64,000 nucleotides of DNA, from positions 12,731,971-12,795,970 of the forward strand of contig NC_069105.1 in the NCBI RefSeq assembly GCF_947172395.1, read 5' to 3'. This document shows, one piece after another, positions 20,424-32,225 of the stretch. Origin of the DNA: Bicyclus anynana (Eukaryota; Arthropoda; Insecta; Lepidoptera; Nymphalidae). The translations under genes were made by a program, and so were the position numbers. Within the stretch, counting starts at the first letter, position 1, and the number at the start of each line of letters is the position of its first letter. The notes under the pieces were generated by a model. The model did no database searches, was not told the DNA's origin, and saw nothing but the letters and a program-made list of their open reading frames with translations.

Positions 20424-20580
20424 TATCGGGCGTCCGCGACTTCATCCGCGTGGAATTTAGTTTTCACAAATCCCTCGGGAACCATAGATTTTTCCGGGAT
20501 AAAAAGTAGCCTATGTGTTAATCTAGACTATAATCTATCTCTGCTACAAATTTCAGGTGATTCAACTTAGTAGCCGAGGT
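20424..20580 (-). mobile_element. Helitron-like element, 3' part
   Basis: CGGGCGTCCGCGACTTCATC, GGGATAAAAAGTAGCCTATG and ATCTATCTCTGCTACAAATT follow the family order on the minus strand. The 5' end is lost at the junction with the next element. Confidence 0.75.
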
Positions 20581-20590
20581 GAGGAATGAA

Positions 20591-20664
20591 TCTATACTAA
20601 TATTATAAAGCTGAAGAGTTTGTTTGTTTGTTAGATTGAACGCGCTAATTTCAAGAACTACGTT
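20591..20664 (+). mobile_element. Helitron-like element, 5' fragment
   Basis: It starts A|TCTATACTAATATTATAAAG and breaks off after GAACGCGCTAATTTCAAGAA. It is followed by a short piece of the CR1/Zenon-like repeat (TTCGGAAGGCAGGTTTTG). Confidence 0.75.
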
Positions 20665-21071
20665 CGGAAGGCAGGTTTTGTTGTGAAGAGCCGACAAGAA
20701 AGAACCCAGGACCTCAAAATCTGATGCCACATAGGCTAACCACAGAACCAATGAGGTAGTCATTTACATAAAAACTTTTACGAAGGTTTTAAGTAACATA
20801 ACACTAGTCTAAAATAACACGTACGGGTACAAAGACCCATCTTATCATAAAAGTCTAACTCTATAACGTAACTTGAGAGTGATGTAAAATTGAATGATAA
20901 AGGTTCTAGAGGCGTGGGTAACTTTAGGACCTGCCAGGTGAAAAGACAAATAATTCAGTACATATTTTAATAACTTTGTTTTCTCATTTGTTTATTTTGT
21001 CTTTTTTAATTTTTTATCAATTTTAATAAAATAAGAGATTTAATAAAAATTAAAAAAAAATCGTCCCTCCC

Positions 21072-21291
21072 GCTGTAGGACATTTGTGCCAAAGCAATCG
21101 GTCACGGCGTGAGGAACCTCCTCACTATACGCGGCGTCTCAATAATCGCTTCTGTATCCGTACCTTGATCCAGAATTTAAGTGAAAGCTTCATAAGGTGT
21201 TGGTCGAAGCTTTTTTCTATAAAATTGACTAAAACAACTATTGTAACAGTTGACTCAATATTCCACGTGGCGGTAATCTCGAGAGCAAGGT
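21072..21291 (-). pseudogene. LINE ORF2 C-terminal fragment
   Basis: The minus strand reads LEITATWNIDSTVTIVVLV, then KSFDQHLMKLSLKFWIK and, after a frame change, RIVRRFLTP and a stop. This SLDQHL...LGxWIKG...ARIVRRFL pattern is one I recognise from the C-terminus of an insect LINE polyprotein. Frameshifts and stops make it non-functional. Confidence 0.6.
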
Positions 21292-21379
21292 CCTAAGTAT
21301 TTTATACGTTATCCTTTTTAGCTTTAACCAGCTAATCTAGTTTATAATTTGTATTACTATCTCTTATATATATAGATAG

Positions 21380-21688
21380 TCGTGATAGCCCAGTGGATAT
21401 GGACCACTGACTCCGATTCCGAAAGGTTTTGGTTTTGAATCCAGTCCGGGGTATGCACCTCCAACTTTTCAGTGCATTTTAAGAAATTAAATATCACGTG
21501 TCTCAAACGGTGAAGAAAAAACATCGTGAGGAAACCTGCACACCAGAGACTTTTCTTAATTATCTGCGTATGTGAAGTCTGCCAATCCGCATTGGGCCAA
21601 CGTGGTGGACTATTGGCCTAACCCCTCTCATTTTGAGAGGAGACTCGAGCTCAGCAGTGAGCCGATGGGTTGCTAATGATGATGATGA
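21380..21688 (+). mobile_element. SINE-A, full-length copy
   Basis: A box TAGCCCAGTGG, a B box with one change (TTTTGAATCC), all body blocks and a (GAT)n tail. More diverged in the head than the other complete copies. Confidence 0.88.
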
Positions 21689-21738
21689 TTACTATCCCAA
21701 GATTTTCAAGGCTTCACTCTCACTTCAACGAAGGTTTT

Positions 21739-22028
21739 TTTTGGAAAAATACAGCGTATAGCGGAACATTAAAGATAGAATGAAAAAGAGAGTAACAATT
21801 TCGATTGCGCCTATAATGATCGACATATTTTGCATTTCTCTTGTGTGATTATTGAAAACTACATCTTCAAAGGTTGTAGGTAGAAGAGGCCTTGGTCGCA
21901 GGAAGAAGTCTTGGCTGAGAAACATCAGAGAGTGGACCGGGATTGCGAGCGCCGCACAATTATTTCGCTTCGAAGGATAGAGACGAGTTCAAGTAACTTA
22001 CTACCAAGAAGAAGAAGAAGAAGAAGAA
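21739..22028 (+). pseudogene. LINE C-terminal fragment with (GAA)n tail
   Basis: The plus strand encodes VGRRGLGRRKKSWLRNIREW, then TGIASAAQLFRFEG and a stop, a typical LINE ORF2 C-terminus (GRRGPGRRKxSWLxNLRxW pattern). A GAA run follows at 22009-22028. An upstream piece (TACAGCGTATAGCGGAACAT) is echoed at 22330. Confidence 0.6.
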
Positions 22029-22160
22029 ATATACTTTATTGTACATTAAAAACAAAAATAAACAATAACTTATAATAACACTTAGAAACTAATGTACAAA
22101 TGGCGGTCTTATCGCTAAAGAGCGATCTCTTCCAGACAACCACTGTGGAAGAGAAAAAAA
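22029..22160 (-). mobile_element. Non-LTR retrotransposon 3' end, minus strand
   Basis: AATATACTTTATTGTACATT followed by ACAAATGGCGGTCTTATCGC and AGCGATCTCTTCCAGACAAC is a frequent lepidopteran LINE 3' end. It directly abuts the opposite-strand LINE fragment, tail to tail. Confidence 0.55.
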
Positions 22161-22374
22161 AAACGTAAGCACCGATTCGGGTATACGCACACAAAAAATA
22201 AGAAAAGTTAAGTAATTTAAATACATAAATAATATGCAATAATACATAATAATAATACAAACAGACTATACTTAACTACATCATACATATACCAACCTTC
22301 GCTAGTTGGAGAGGCACCCTAAGAAGATACAGCGGAACATTGGAGATAGAACGAAAAAGAGAGTAACGTAAAGT

Positions 22375-22429
22375 AAGCTATATATTCTGAACGGGAACTA
22401 TGCGGGCAAAACCACGGTGCGTCCACTAG
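22375..22429 (+). mobile_element. Helitron-like 3' tip
   Basis: GAACGGGAACTATGCGGGCA, then AAACCACGGTGCGTCCACTAG|T: only the terminal hairpin and CTAG end survive. Confidence 0.65.
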
Positions 22430-22849
22430 TTTTGAATACATAGCGTGCAATTACAAAACCACTGTTAATACCTCTCATTCTGTGATACAGTTTAACAATG
22501 AGCAGTTATCTTAATGCTGTGGCTATAATGATGGTATTTGTGTTGAGGGAAAAAATCCCGTAGCTCTCCCACATGTCGCCGTCTCTATTGTCTATGGCAT
22601 GATACGTAGAAAATTTTGTCAATTGTTTTGTGTATTTGTGGTGCGTTTTACACGATACTCTATAATAAGTTTGTTTTTACAAGTTTTATTTATCTTTGTA
22701 AGATAAGAATGGTTAAGGTCAAGCAAGTCAAATGCAGACATTGCGTTTTATAAAACTGATCTTCAATCGCTTGAGATAAACTTTCAAGATACCTTAAGTG
22801 TTGACTATTGATAAATTGCTTTACTGTTAATAGGTATTAACTATCGGCT
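22430..22849. other. No gene or repeat recognised
   Basis: Intronic spacer between the middle and glutaredoxin exons, without a coding frame. Confidence 0.4.
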
Positions 22850-23048
22850 TCATAAGAAGGCTTCAGAGTCACACAGCGGGCAATGGAACGAGCTATAGTT
22901 GGAGTATCTCTGGGTGATCCATTCCGAAATGAGGAGATTCGCAGAAGGACCAAAGTCACTGACATAGCTCAACGAGTCGCGAAGCTGAAGTGGCAATAGG
23001 CGAGGCACATAGTTCGAAGAACCGATGGACGTTGGGGTCCCAAAGTGT
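22850..23048 (+). pseudogene. RTE-type retrotransposon C-terminal fragment
   Basis: AATGAGGAGATTCGCAGAAG, GCTCAACGAGTCGCGAAGCT and GATGGACGTTGGGGTCCCAA follow the family order on the plus strand. An in-frame TAG occurs in GTGGCAATAGGCG, and the copy stops abruptly. Confidence 0.8.
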
Positions 23049-23148
23049 ACTACGTTACGTTCCTTTTTCAAATTGGGTTAAGTTTTGAATTTAAGTACAT
23101 TTTATCTAAATTAACTTAGCATATGTAAGTATGTTGGTACACCACATA

Positions 23149-23423
23149 TCTATACTAGTATTATAAATGCGAAAGTAAGTCTGTCTGTTACCTTTTCACG
23201 GCTAAATGGCTAACCCGATTAAGATGAATTTTGGTATAATTGTAAATGGGACCTTGGAAGCAAAACATAAGGTACTTTTTGACCCTAAAATAAAAATATA
23301 ATGAAATAAGGGTGAATAGTTTGTATGGAAAGTCCTTAATTTTTTGAGTTACAGTTTTGAAAATTTGTTGATAAATAAGTTTACATTGATTTCCACGCGA
23401 ACGAAGTAGCGGATGTTCGCTAG
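23149..23423 (+). mobile_element. Helitron-like element with both termini
   Basis: A|TCTATACTAGTATTATAAAT at the start and GTTCGCTAG|T at the end. It shares GATGAATTTTGGTATAAT and TTTTTGACCCTAAAATAAAA with 18284-18663, but has a single tail, not a palindrome. Confidence 0.82.
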
Positions 23424-24045
23424 TTTCTAATATAAGTGGCATTTTTGTATGAAATATTATTATATAAACGTAATCAATACATCCTTGTATAGCAGATATA
23501 GAAAGAGATATGTCGAGAATTCACGAGCTTTCTTCTAGGTCATCATTTAGCAATACCTCCCCATTCTACAAAATCGCACAATTGAGAACAAAACAAATAC
23601 CAAGTACGAAGATAATCAGAATCTCCTATCAAACCAAATAGAACTTTATCACAGAGAAATAAAGTTCAATTTCACCAAAAGCCGGCTTATTAGGATGTCG
23701 TACGTTTTCAAAGGTATTTTCTTTATGAAAAAGAGTGCAACTTGCTTTGTGACTTCTGACATTTTATAAAAGTCAAATAAATTAAGGCTCTGTTTTCATA
23801 ATTTTAAAATATCTGCCATGTCTTAAATATTAAGATGTAATTAAACATTCCAAAATGCTCAAGCACTTAGTATTTAGTTTCTTCAGGTTACTTTGAAGTT
23901 GCGGTCTTAAATCGGAGAGGCCTGGGGTTCGATCCCGGCTCGATGGACAATTGTCGTAAACGGGACTTATTAGAAGAGAAAAGGAAATTGGTCAATGGTC
24001 ATGTGCCAAATCGCGGAAGGAAAGACGGACATTGAAAAATTATAT
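23424..24045. other. No gene; possible SINE head remnant
   Basis: GGAGAGGCCTGGGGTTCGATCCCGGCTC near 23917-23942 carries a B-box-like GGTTCGATCCC but no body of a known SINE follows. The rest is spacer. Confidence 0.4.
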
Positions 24046-24208
24046 AGCCATGATAGCCCAATGGATATGACCTCTGCCTCCAATTCCGGAGGGTGTGGGT
24101 TCGAATCCGGTTCGGATTTTTAGAAATTAAATATCACGTGTCTCAAACGAAGAAGGAAAAACATCGCGAGGAAACCTGCATACCAGGGAATTTTCTTAAT
24201 TCTCCCTT
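24046..24208 (+). mobile_element. SINE-A, 3'-truncated with internal deletion
   Basis: The head is present (GATAGCCCAATGG, GGGTTCGAATCC). The element lacks the GGCATGCACCTCCAACTTTT block and ends after CCTGCATACCAGGGAATTTT. Confidence 0.8.
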
Positions 24209-25976
24209 CAAATCGAACTGTATTCTATATATTTCGTCTGAAAAATTCAAATAAGGAAATCTTGGAATTGGTTTTAGGAAAGTTAAACTTACTAAGATAC
24301 TTAAACAGATACATACATCGGGTTGAAAACAGAACTCAGACTTGTCATCAGATATTGCCTGTATAAGATTGCATGTAGCGATAAGGATGCCTTTTTTGCC
24401 TATTCTTACTTTTAACTTTGTTTTTTCTTTGCAACAAATTACTTCGTTTTCTTTATTGAAGTCAGCTTGAAAACTTGTTAAATAAGCTTCAAACGCCGTA
24501 TAAAGGCTATAAAGGCTTTTCAGACACACTTTGAATCCGTGAGTGGATTTTACACAAATGCCCATTTAAAATGCAAAACTGGGTTAAAACAAACACTTGT
24601 CCAGCCAGGTTATAATGTGAAGGCGTATTTGCACTATTTTGTAGTTTGCTGAGCACACATTAGTGAAACAAGTCAGGAAAAGTTAAACACCCCACCCCTT
24701 GTACACTGCTTGCTCAATAAAGTGCCAACATTATATTATTAGCCACAGTTTAGGTTTAGGAGTGAACGAGTTTTCAGCACGAGATAAAATAAACAGCTAA
24801 CTTTCTGCTGTGGTGTTTCCACACAGCTTTAATATGAAGTCATTTATAGAATCGAAGAAAAGTAACTATATAATGTAATATGTATTGCATTTTGGGAATA
24901 GATTACATATTAAAAATTTGATAATATAACTAATTTTGTTTACAGAATTATTGATTATTTAGTAGAATAAAATAAGTTTTTATTAAACAAAAAATAAAGA
25001 TTCAATAAGAAAAGTAAAATGCGCAAAGGTGGTCTTGACGCAAAAAGGCGATCGAACGCGATTAGTTTTACTTAGTTCCTTAATTGCTTGGACCTTGTCA
25101 TAAACAAAGAATAACAAAAAAATATAAATAAGAAATAAGTATGTCATTTTTATAAAAGACCTAATAGGAGAAGTTTAAAAGGAAGAAAAAACAATTTATA
25201 CAAATCTAATTGTGTTACAGATAATGCAAAAGTTCAAGTTTCAGTTTTTTGTTATTTTTTTTTACCTAATTTTTTTATTACATTGGATTACAATGGTATT
25301 AAATAATCACAAGATGCTTATGACTGCATTGAAATGTAACACATGCAGGCCATTCGTCAAACTAGGTTAGTCTAAGTATATATCCAGCGTGAATTAGGGA
25401 GAGTGTGTTAGTGGACCACTAAAAGAAGCATTACCCAACTATTGTAATTGTTAAACTGTGACATTAACCGCGAAATTGTGAGACACACCTTTCAAACATA
25501 ACAGGTAAAATTCCATTCCCATACAAAATATGACATCATAAATACAAAGTTATTATAAACAAAAAAAAGTACACCATCATTCTTATTACGTAGCTATAAA
25601 GCACATATTTCTTTAATAGACAAGTTAAAGTTACTATTGTAATTTCGTAATGTAGGTACAGTCATAACAAATGACCAATTATAAATGACCTTTGATGACA
25701 CAACACCTGTGATGGGCATGAAGGATCTTTTTGGAATGGTGATTGTTTGTCTCCTAGTTTCAAAATATTCGCTGGGAACGCCAAGGCGTGTCGGATTTCG
25801 CTAAACATTTTTTCGTGCGCACTTAGGTAGTACTCAATCGTTTTTAATTTGCGGAGATTTCGCAAGGGAAGATTGTTTTGGGTGCAACAACCAATTGAAG
25901 TGTTTTTATATCTGAACTGAGGCGTGAGACATTTATATTTGCTCTATTTTGATTTTTCAGTAATTCGTTGATGAGG
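24209..25976. other. Intronic spacer, no gene recognised
   Basis: A 140-codon minus-strand frame (24143-24565) runs out of SINE-A and shows no domain. Near 25000-25080 (GTGGTCTTGACGCAAAAAGG) there is a weak match to the LINE 3' end at 22029. Otherwise AT-rich. Confidence 0.4.
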
Positions 25977-26267
25977 TTATGCGACTCACTGCTGAGCTCG
26001 AGTCTCCTCTTAGAATGAGAGGGATTAGGCCAAATAGTCCACGCTGGCCCAATGCGGATTGGCAGACTTCACACACACAGAGAACTAAGAAAATTCTCAG
26101 GTATGCAGGTTACCGCACGATGCTTTCCTTCGCAGTTTGAGACACGTGATATTTAATTTCTTAAAATGCACACAACTGAAAAGTTGTGAAAGTTGTGAAA
26201 AGGATTCGAACCCACACCCTCCAGAAACAGAGGCAGAGGTCATATCCACTGAGCTATCACAGCTCAC
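25977..26267 (-). mobile_element. SINE-A, near full-length, minus strand
   Basis: It runs from CACTGCTGAGCTCGAGTCTC to GAGCTATCACAGCTC, with a B box in reverse (GGATTCGAACCC). It lacks the ATCAACCCATATTCGGC tip and carries a local repeat of GAAAAGTTGTGAAAGTTGTG. Confidence 0.85.
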
Positions 26268-29200
26268 TCATAGTTTAGTTAGTATAAAGTGAAATGACGG
26301 CCATATACCAGAAAGTACATGTCAGTAAAAAAAAACAAGGTTTGTTCGGATTGTTGCAGAAAAGATTTTTGTGCCTCGCAACTTTGGTATTACAAAAAAC
26401 ATATTGAACATAATGAAATATAAACTAATAGTATTATTAAGATAATGTATATATAAACCAACATGCTAAATAAAATAAAAAATATTAGAATGCAACTTAT
26501 GCTAATTAAAAATAAAATACGCTAGTTGACGGTCTCCAGATTTTATGCCACGAAGTGTACATGATGTTTGGCTTATAATCATTTTATGTTCAACATCTAA
26601 ATCTAAAACGTGCAAATTTAATGTTTACATGCACGCTAGTTTCATTGCTTTCCGAGAAGTTCTGAATTCATTTGAATATAAAATTAAATCAATAGCTAAC
26701 TTCTTGCAATAGTTATGAGTATCTTCATGGTACTCTCAGGAGCGTCATAATATTATCTCTTGCTACTTGATAACTATGAAAATTGTTGGACAAGAAGAAA
26801 GCCAATAAAATTTTAAAAATGAAACAGAGTTACATAAGACAAGCTGTTAAATAGTAATACTAGTAATAAATAGTAAAAGTGCCAAAATCAAATATACAAA
26901 AAAAAAAAAACGGTGGAGCATTCCTCCGACACGGCTCGACCAATTTTAATGAAATGCTTCAGTATATTTCGAAGGTATAAAAATAGGTCGTACAGTATTT
27001 CATCCTCCTACCACCAATACAGGATAGTAAAAAATACAGGATACTAAAAAAAACTGAATACTAAAATACTCTATGAAAGAATTTAATATAGCAGAACGAG
27101 TCAGCTTGTTATTTTTCTTTCTATTGCTTTGAGTGTAGTTTTTAACCGACTTCCAAAAAGGAGGAGGTTCTATGTTCGGCTGTATGTATGTTTTCTTAAT
27201 ATAGTGTAATATTTGAATATTGAAATAAATAAAAACATCATGACATCATGACAGCCACCGTGTATCTGTATATGTTTTATAATAAATGTTTTAAAATATA
27301 TCAAATAGTAAACCAATTTTCAGAATAACTATCCGATAAACGTGTTCTAATACTTGTTAAGTAGAATACAGAATAATGTAAGTAAATAAAATCCCTAGTT
27401 GCTGCCCCCAAAGATCCTTTGCCCTTCACAAGTAAATAAAGTAATATATCTTCTTTCTTCATTGTGTATAAACGACATCCTTTGAAACCGTAAGGGACTA
27501 TTCACACATGTTCGGATGAAATACAAATTGTTCATAAAATATTAAACAAATGACACATTTGCATTATTTTAGGTTATTTTCGTGTTGTATTTTTACAAAA
27601 AAAAACCAATTTCTATTTTTTTTCTTATTTATTTGGGAGAAGGATTGATAAATAATTCTATGAAAAGTTTACATCAGTGAAATGTTAAAATATTGGCGTA
27701 AATTAATGTCACTTTCGTCATCATTATGTCAACCTGTAATCATTCAATATTGGACACAAGCCTATTGTAATGAGCTCCAATACCAAAGGCCCTGAGTAAC
27801 CTGCGAGTGCACAACCACAGGACCCTCTGATCTATAAGTTGTCGTCCGTCATCAAATGTTTTATCATGGCAGATGATAATGTTTTCATTTTTGCGATTAA
27901 AAGATAGAACTATGTTGATAAAATTAAAAATTCAGTTAAGCTACTCGTAAAATTAAAATTATATAAAAATTGTATTTTCAGAGAAACAATTTTTGGTTCA
28001 TTTTGAAAATCCTCATCATTACATTTTATAAGTATATGTTTTACTTAAAGTAGGTTTAGTTTGAGATCACTTTGAAAGCTGTAATTTGTCTTTATGACTC
28101 TACAACGGATTTAGAAGGCAGACCTAAGAATATGTACCTTTTCGAAATAGACTTACTCAAATAGAATATGATATCGAGTGCGAATGTACTACGATTATTT
28201 GTAGCTATACTCACACACTAGATAGACAACTTTGAACGTAGTAAGAAAATGTACTTTAAACCCTTGAAATAAAGTACTATTTCGCTTGTCGCAATAGTAT
28301 TTATATTACGTTAGTTGATTGTCAAGGTCCCACCATACTTGTGAGGTGTAATATCATGTTTACCATAGACCCGGCAAAGTGATAAATGGGTTAAGTAGTA
28401 TATTAATTAAATTAACAAAGCGAAAATGTGCTAGGAATGTCTGTTCATTAGTTACCCATATCAAGTCAACTATGTTAGTACTTTCCCGATCCGGTTCTGT
28501 CAAATTGTTTTCGAAGACTACTCTGACGCAGTTGTCACACTATAAGTTTTGCGTAACTTAAAAAATGAGGGTTCCGTTTTTGTACTATGTACGTTTGGAA
28601 CCCTAAATAAAAAAAAAACATGAATTTTTGCGTAACTTAAAAACAATATTCCTAGTTCAGCATATGCGGTTAAAATTTCGCCATATGACCAATTGGCACG
28701 CCATTTTTTTTTATTACTTACAAGGTTGCAACGTTTCAACAAATATAACATTCGAAATTCAAATAGTTCCGATTAGCTGGAAGTGCAAAACTTTTAGTGT
28801 CACCATTTTCTGTGGTTCTCAACAGAGAGATTCTTGGATTCCCTGCTCGGGTTGACTTGGGATTTTATAATTTCTAAGGCATCGGAAGTGGGTAGTTATC
28901 AATGACGTACCGCCAAGAGATTTAGAGTTACTATAAAGTATGAGTACTTGTGACTCTTCCAAGTAAGTCCGTTTCTATCTCAGACTGTATTATAATATCA
29001 AGTGAGATCAAAGTCAAGCGGCTATCTTGTTACTACCTAAAATCATCTTAAAGGTTTTAGGTAGTGGTCATTTTTTTTAAGATTCGGTAACTGTAGCGAA
29101 TTTCAGTAGTGAGTTATTGTCAAGACAATAATATAATTACTAGGGTAATATAAACTTGATCTAGGTGTTTCTTTGTACGAGTATAAATTATCAGGTTGGG

Positions 29201-29280
29201 TGGGCAATCTTAATTAGCAACTCTACAATATTACCATTACAATATTGATCCAAGTTGCTGAGAAAGTCAGAACTTCGTCA
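26268..29280. other. Long intronic spacer, one repeat fragment
   Basis: An AACCGACTTC-element tip is at 27147-27205 (TTAACCGACTTCCAAAAAGG). A T/A-rich inverted motif surrounds ACCCTCATTTTT / AAAAACGGAACCCT near 28560-28605. No coding exon matching the GRXCR family, and no other protein family, was recognised. Confidence 0.4.
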
Positions 29281-29662
29281 TCTATCTTCTATACTTATAA
29301 TAAATCTGTAGAGAGGTCAATTCTGTACATGAAATATATTTACAAAATAACTATCAGGTGGTGATTAGTGATCGATACCGATGCCAAAAATGCAATCAGC
29401 AAAATTTTTGTCTGTCTGTCTGTATGTTCTTTATAGAAACAAAAGCTACTCGAATGATTTTAACGAAACTTCCTATAATTATTTTTCATACTCCTGGGCA
29501 GGTTATAGTATACTTTTCATCACGCTAGGATCAATAGGAGCAGAGCAGTTAAGGGAAATGTTGGGAAAACGGGAATATACTACATTTTTCCAACAATTCT
29601 AAGTACTGTAAGGGCTGAATGAAAGAGGTCTAAGGGCGGACGAAGTCGCGGGCGTCCGCTAG
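29281..29662 (+). mobile_element. Helitron-like element, family 2, with CTAG end
   Basis: It begins A|TCTATCTTCTATACTTATAA and ends GGGCGTCCGCTAG. It shares CTGTACATGAAATATATTTA and GATCGATACCGATGCCAAAA with the inverted copy at 31567-32225. A 73-codon frame inside it is a by-product. The next Helitron-like element starts at the very next base. Confidence 0.8.
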
Positions 29663-29814
29663 TCTATACTAATATTATAAACAGAAAAAATTTGATTGTT
29701 TGCATTGAATAGTCTCTGAAACTACTGAATCGATTTGAAAAATCCTTTCACTAATTATTATCTAACGTAGGCTATATTTTATTCCCACGGGAATGGGAAA
29801 GCGGGAGAAAAGTG
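29663..29814 (+). mobile_element. Helitron-like element, family 1, fused to the preceding one
   Basis: TCTATACTAATATTATAAAC follows CTAG without any flanking base. ACTGAATCGATTTGAAAAAT and AACGTAGGCTATATTTTATT identify the family. The 3' terminus is eroded after GGGAATGGGAAAGCGGG. Confidence 0.75.
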
Positions 29815-30112
29815 ATGTTATAAAAAAAAACTGCCGAAGATCTAGCTACCACAGGCTTTCGCTCCATAGGTAAACAAACAGTTATTATAATTTAAGTCAT
29901 ATAGCTAAGGTGCTATAATCGCCCCACCTAACCTAAAGGCTGTAATTAACGAGGAGTCGCTTATTAGTATGTAGTTAGAGCCTTCAGCCTCGTCGAGACC
30001 TTTATGTTATTTAACAAGGGTTATGTGGAAAATATTTCAAGTTAAATGTGTTTTTATTTAACTCATACATACAGATATTTTAACTGCCGTTAATAACTGA
30101 CTTCAAAAAATT

Positions 30113-30420
30113 TTGACGGCCTCCGTGGCGCAGTGGTGGATTTACAAGACGGAGGTCCTGGGTTCGATCTCCAACTGGACCGATTGAGGTTTTTTTATTT
30201 GGTCCAGGTCTAGCTGGTGAAAGGCTTCGGCCGTGGCTAGTTACCAAACTACCATCACGTACCACCATAGCGTTCCGGTACGATGTCGTGTAGAAACCGG
30301 TGTGGATTTTTATCCTCCTCCTAACAAGTTAGCCTGCTTCCATCTTAGATTGCAACATCACTTACCATCATGTGAGATTGCAGTCAAGGCTTAACTTGTA
30401 AAGAATTAAAAAAAAAAATA
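30113..30420 (+). mobile_element. SINE-B, near full-length
   Basis: A tRNA-derived SINE of about 300 bp. Head GACGGCCTCCGTGGCGCAGTG with the A box, GGGTTCGATCTCC as B box, then TTGGTCCAGGTCTAGCTGG, GCGTTCCGGTACGATGTCGT, TCCTCCTCCTAACAAGTTAG and CACTTACCATCATGTGAGAT, ending in poly-A. Part of the centre (GACGTACCGCCAAGCGATTT) is lost. Confidence 0.9.
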
Positions 30421-30559
30421 TTTTTGCCACCACCTTCAAATTGATCAATAGAAAGGACAAGTACGATGTTATTTTTCGCTTTTTAGAGTAATGCATCTTT
30501 TTTTTATTTGAAATATAAGGAACTTAAGCTAACTAACCGGAAAGTTAAATCACTTGATA

Positions 30560-30706
30560 GGGTGGTAACTAGTTATGGCTGAAGCCTTTCGCCAGCCAGG
30601 CCTGGACTAATTAAGAAAATCTCAATCGGCGCAGCCGGGGCTTAAACCCAGGACCTCCGTCTTGTAAATCTACCACACATACCACTGCGCCATGGAGGCC
30701 GTCAAA
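30560..30706 (-). mobile_element. SINE-B head half, minus strand
   Basis: Reverse of the tRNA-like head and first body block, ending CATGGAGGCCGTCAAA. It lies 140 bp from the plus-strand SINE-B, giving an inverted pair that could fold back. Confidence 0.85.
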
Positions 30707-31566
30707 TCTAACCCAAGACCTTGAGACACGAAGCTACCTAAGCTAACTACTGAACCAACGATGGAGTCAACTTACATTTAGTGGAAGTGATTGAAATTCC
30801 TTTATAAAATGACAGACATTACACCGCTCGTTATTCGTATGCAGTATGGCTGGTGTCTAGGTGGAAGCGTGCTTGGCTTAGATAATACTTTTACACTTTA
30901 AGACAAACATAATGTACGACTTCTTTTTTAGCAGACTCAGGCGTGATTACTAAAATAAGAAAACTAATGTCGAACAAAGGTTATGATTCACAACATTTGT
31001 CAGGACGACTTAATTAACAAATCCAACTGTAACCAAAATAAGACCCTAGATTGGCAGAGAATGACCTTGAGTGATGTCACGCACTTGTGAACGTTATGTG
31101 TAGGGTTAAAGAATCCATTGACTGTTAACAAACACTCCCCTTTTCCACTCAAGTCACTCTACCCGCCTAACCCAAATAAACCATAAAGAATTACACAACA
31201 AGAGATGTGGACGGCTCGAACGCCACGAGCACTCTGAAAGCCGTCCGTACCGCAAGTCGTTGCAACGCGGCGATAACACTTTTAAGTACATCTTTTTTTT
31301 AATCTTCTTATGGGAGGATAAGCCGCTTAAACCGATAAACCGACGCCTTGGAATGGCTTGCGCTTTGGAATGCTGTTGCTCTCAAAATGTTCCCCGATCC
31401 CCACCCCACTGGACAAATGTCGTACCCACTCCTAATACAGTCTTAGTGTCTTGAGAATATTGGTCATATTTAAAAGATATGGCTAAATTCTTCTAAATTT
31501 TAAATTCTTAAAAAAAACAATTTCAAGTAAACAATTTCTGTTTCAGTGTATATGTTTTAGCATCCA
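30707..31566. other. Spacer with a SINE-D tail remnant
   Basis: CAAATGTCGTACCCACTCCT, then AATACAGTC and GAATATTGGTCATATTTAAA at about 31390-31478, are the 3' half of SINE-D on the plus strand. A GC-richer patch (GACGGCTCGAACGCCACGAG) lies near 31210. No gene seen. Confidence 0.5.
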
Positions 31567-32225
31567 CTAGCGGACGCGACTGCATCCACCCTTAAACCTC
31601 TTTAATCCAGCCCTTCCACTAGTATCGCTGTAAAAATGGAGTAACTTCTCCCGTTATTCCAACATTTCTTTTCACTGTTCTGCTCCTATTGATCGTAGCG
31701 TGATGAAAAGTGTACTGTAACCTGCCCAGGAGTATGAAGAATAATTGTACCAAGTTTCGTATCGAACATACAGACAGACACAAATTTTACTGATTGCATT
31801 TTTGGCATCAGTATCGATCACTAATTACCGCCTGATAAGTATTTTGTGATAGCCCAGTGGATATGACCTCTGCCTCCGATTCCGGAGGGTGTGGGTTCGA
31901 ATCCTGTCCGGGGCATGCACCTCCAACTTTTCAGTTGTGTGCATTTTAAGAAATTAAATATCACGTGTCTCAATCGGTGAAGGAAAAACATCGTGAGGAA
32001 ACCTGCATACCAGAGAATTATCTTCATTCTCTGCGTGTGTGAAGTCTGCCAATCCGCATTGGGCCAGCGTGGTGGACTATTGGCCTAACCCCTCTCATTC
32101 TGAGAGGAGACTCGAGCTCAGCAGTGAGCCGAATATGGGTTGATGACGACGAGGTATTTTGGAAATATATTTCATGTACAGAATTGATTTCTCTACAGAT
32201 TTATTTTAAGTATAGAAGATATAGA
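31567..32225 (-). mobile_element. Helitron-like element, family 2, interrupted by SINE-A
   Basis: Inverted relative of 29281-29662 with both ends visible (A|CTAGCGGACGCGACTGCATC at 31567; GAAGATATAGA|T at 32225). Removing the SINE and one copy of its 8-bp duplication restores the family sequence across the site. Confidence 0.85.
31847..32153 (+). mobile_element. SINE-A, full-length with 8-bp target-site duplication
   Basis: A box TAGCCCAGTGG and B box GGGTTCGAATCC, complete body, and a GATGACGACGA tail. GTATTTTG flanks it exactly at 31839-31846 and 32154-32161. Confidence 0.92.

Noticed and set aside
24143..24565. 140-codon minus-strand open frame
   Set aside because: The last third is SINE-A read backwards (the same RKF/CGMQVSSRC pattern appears at other SINE-A copies). 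The rest has no family match or splice context.
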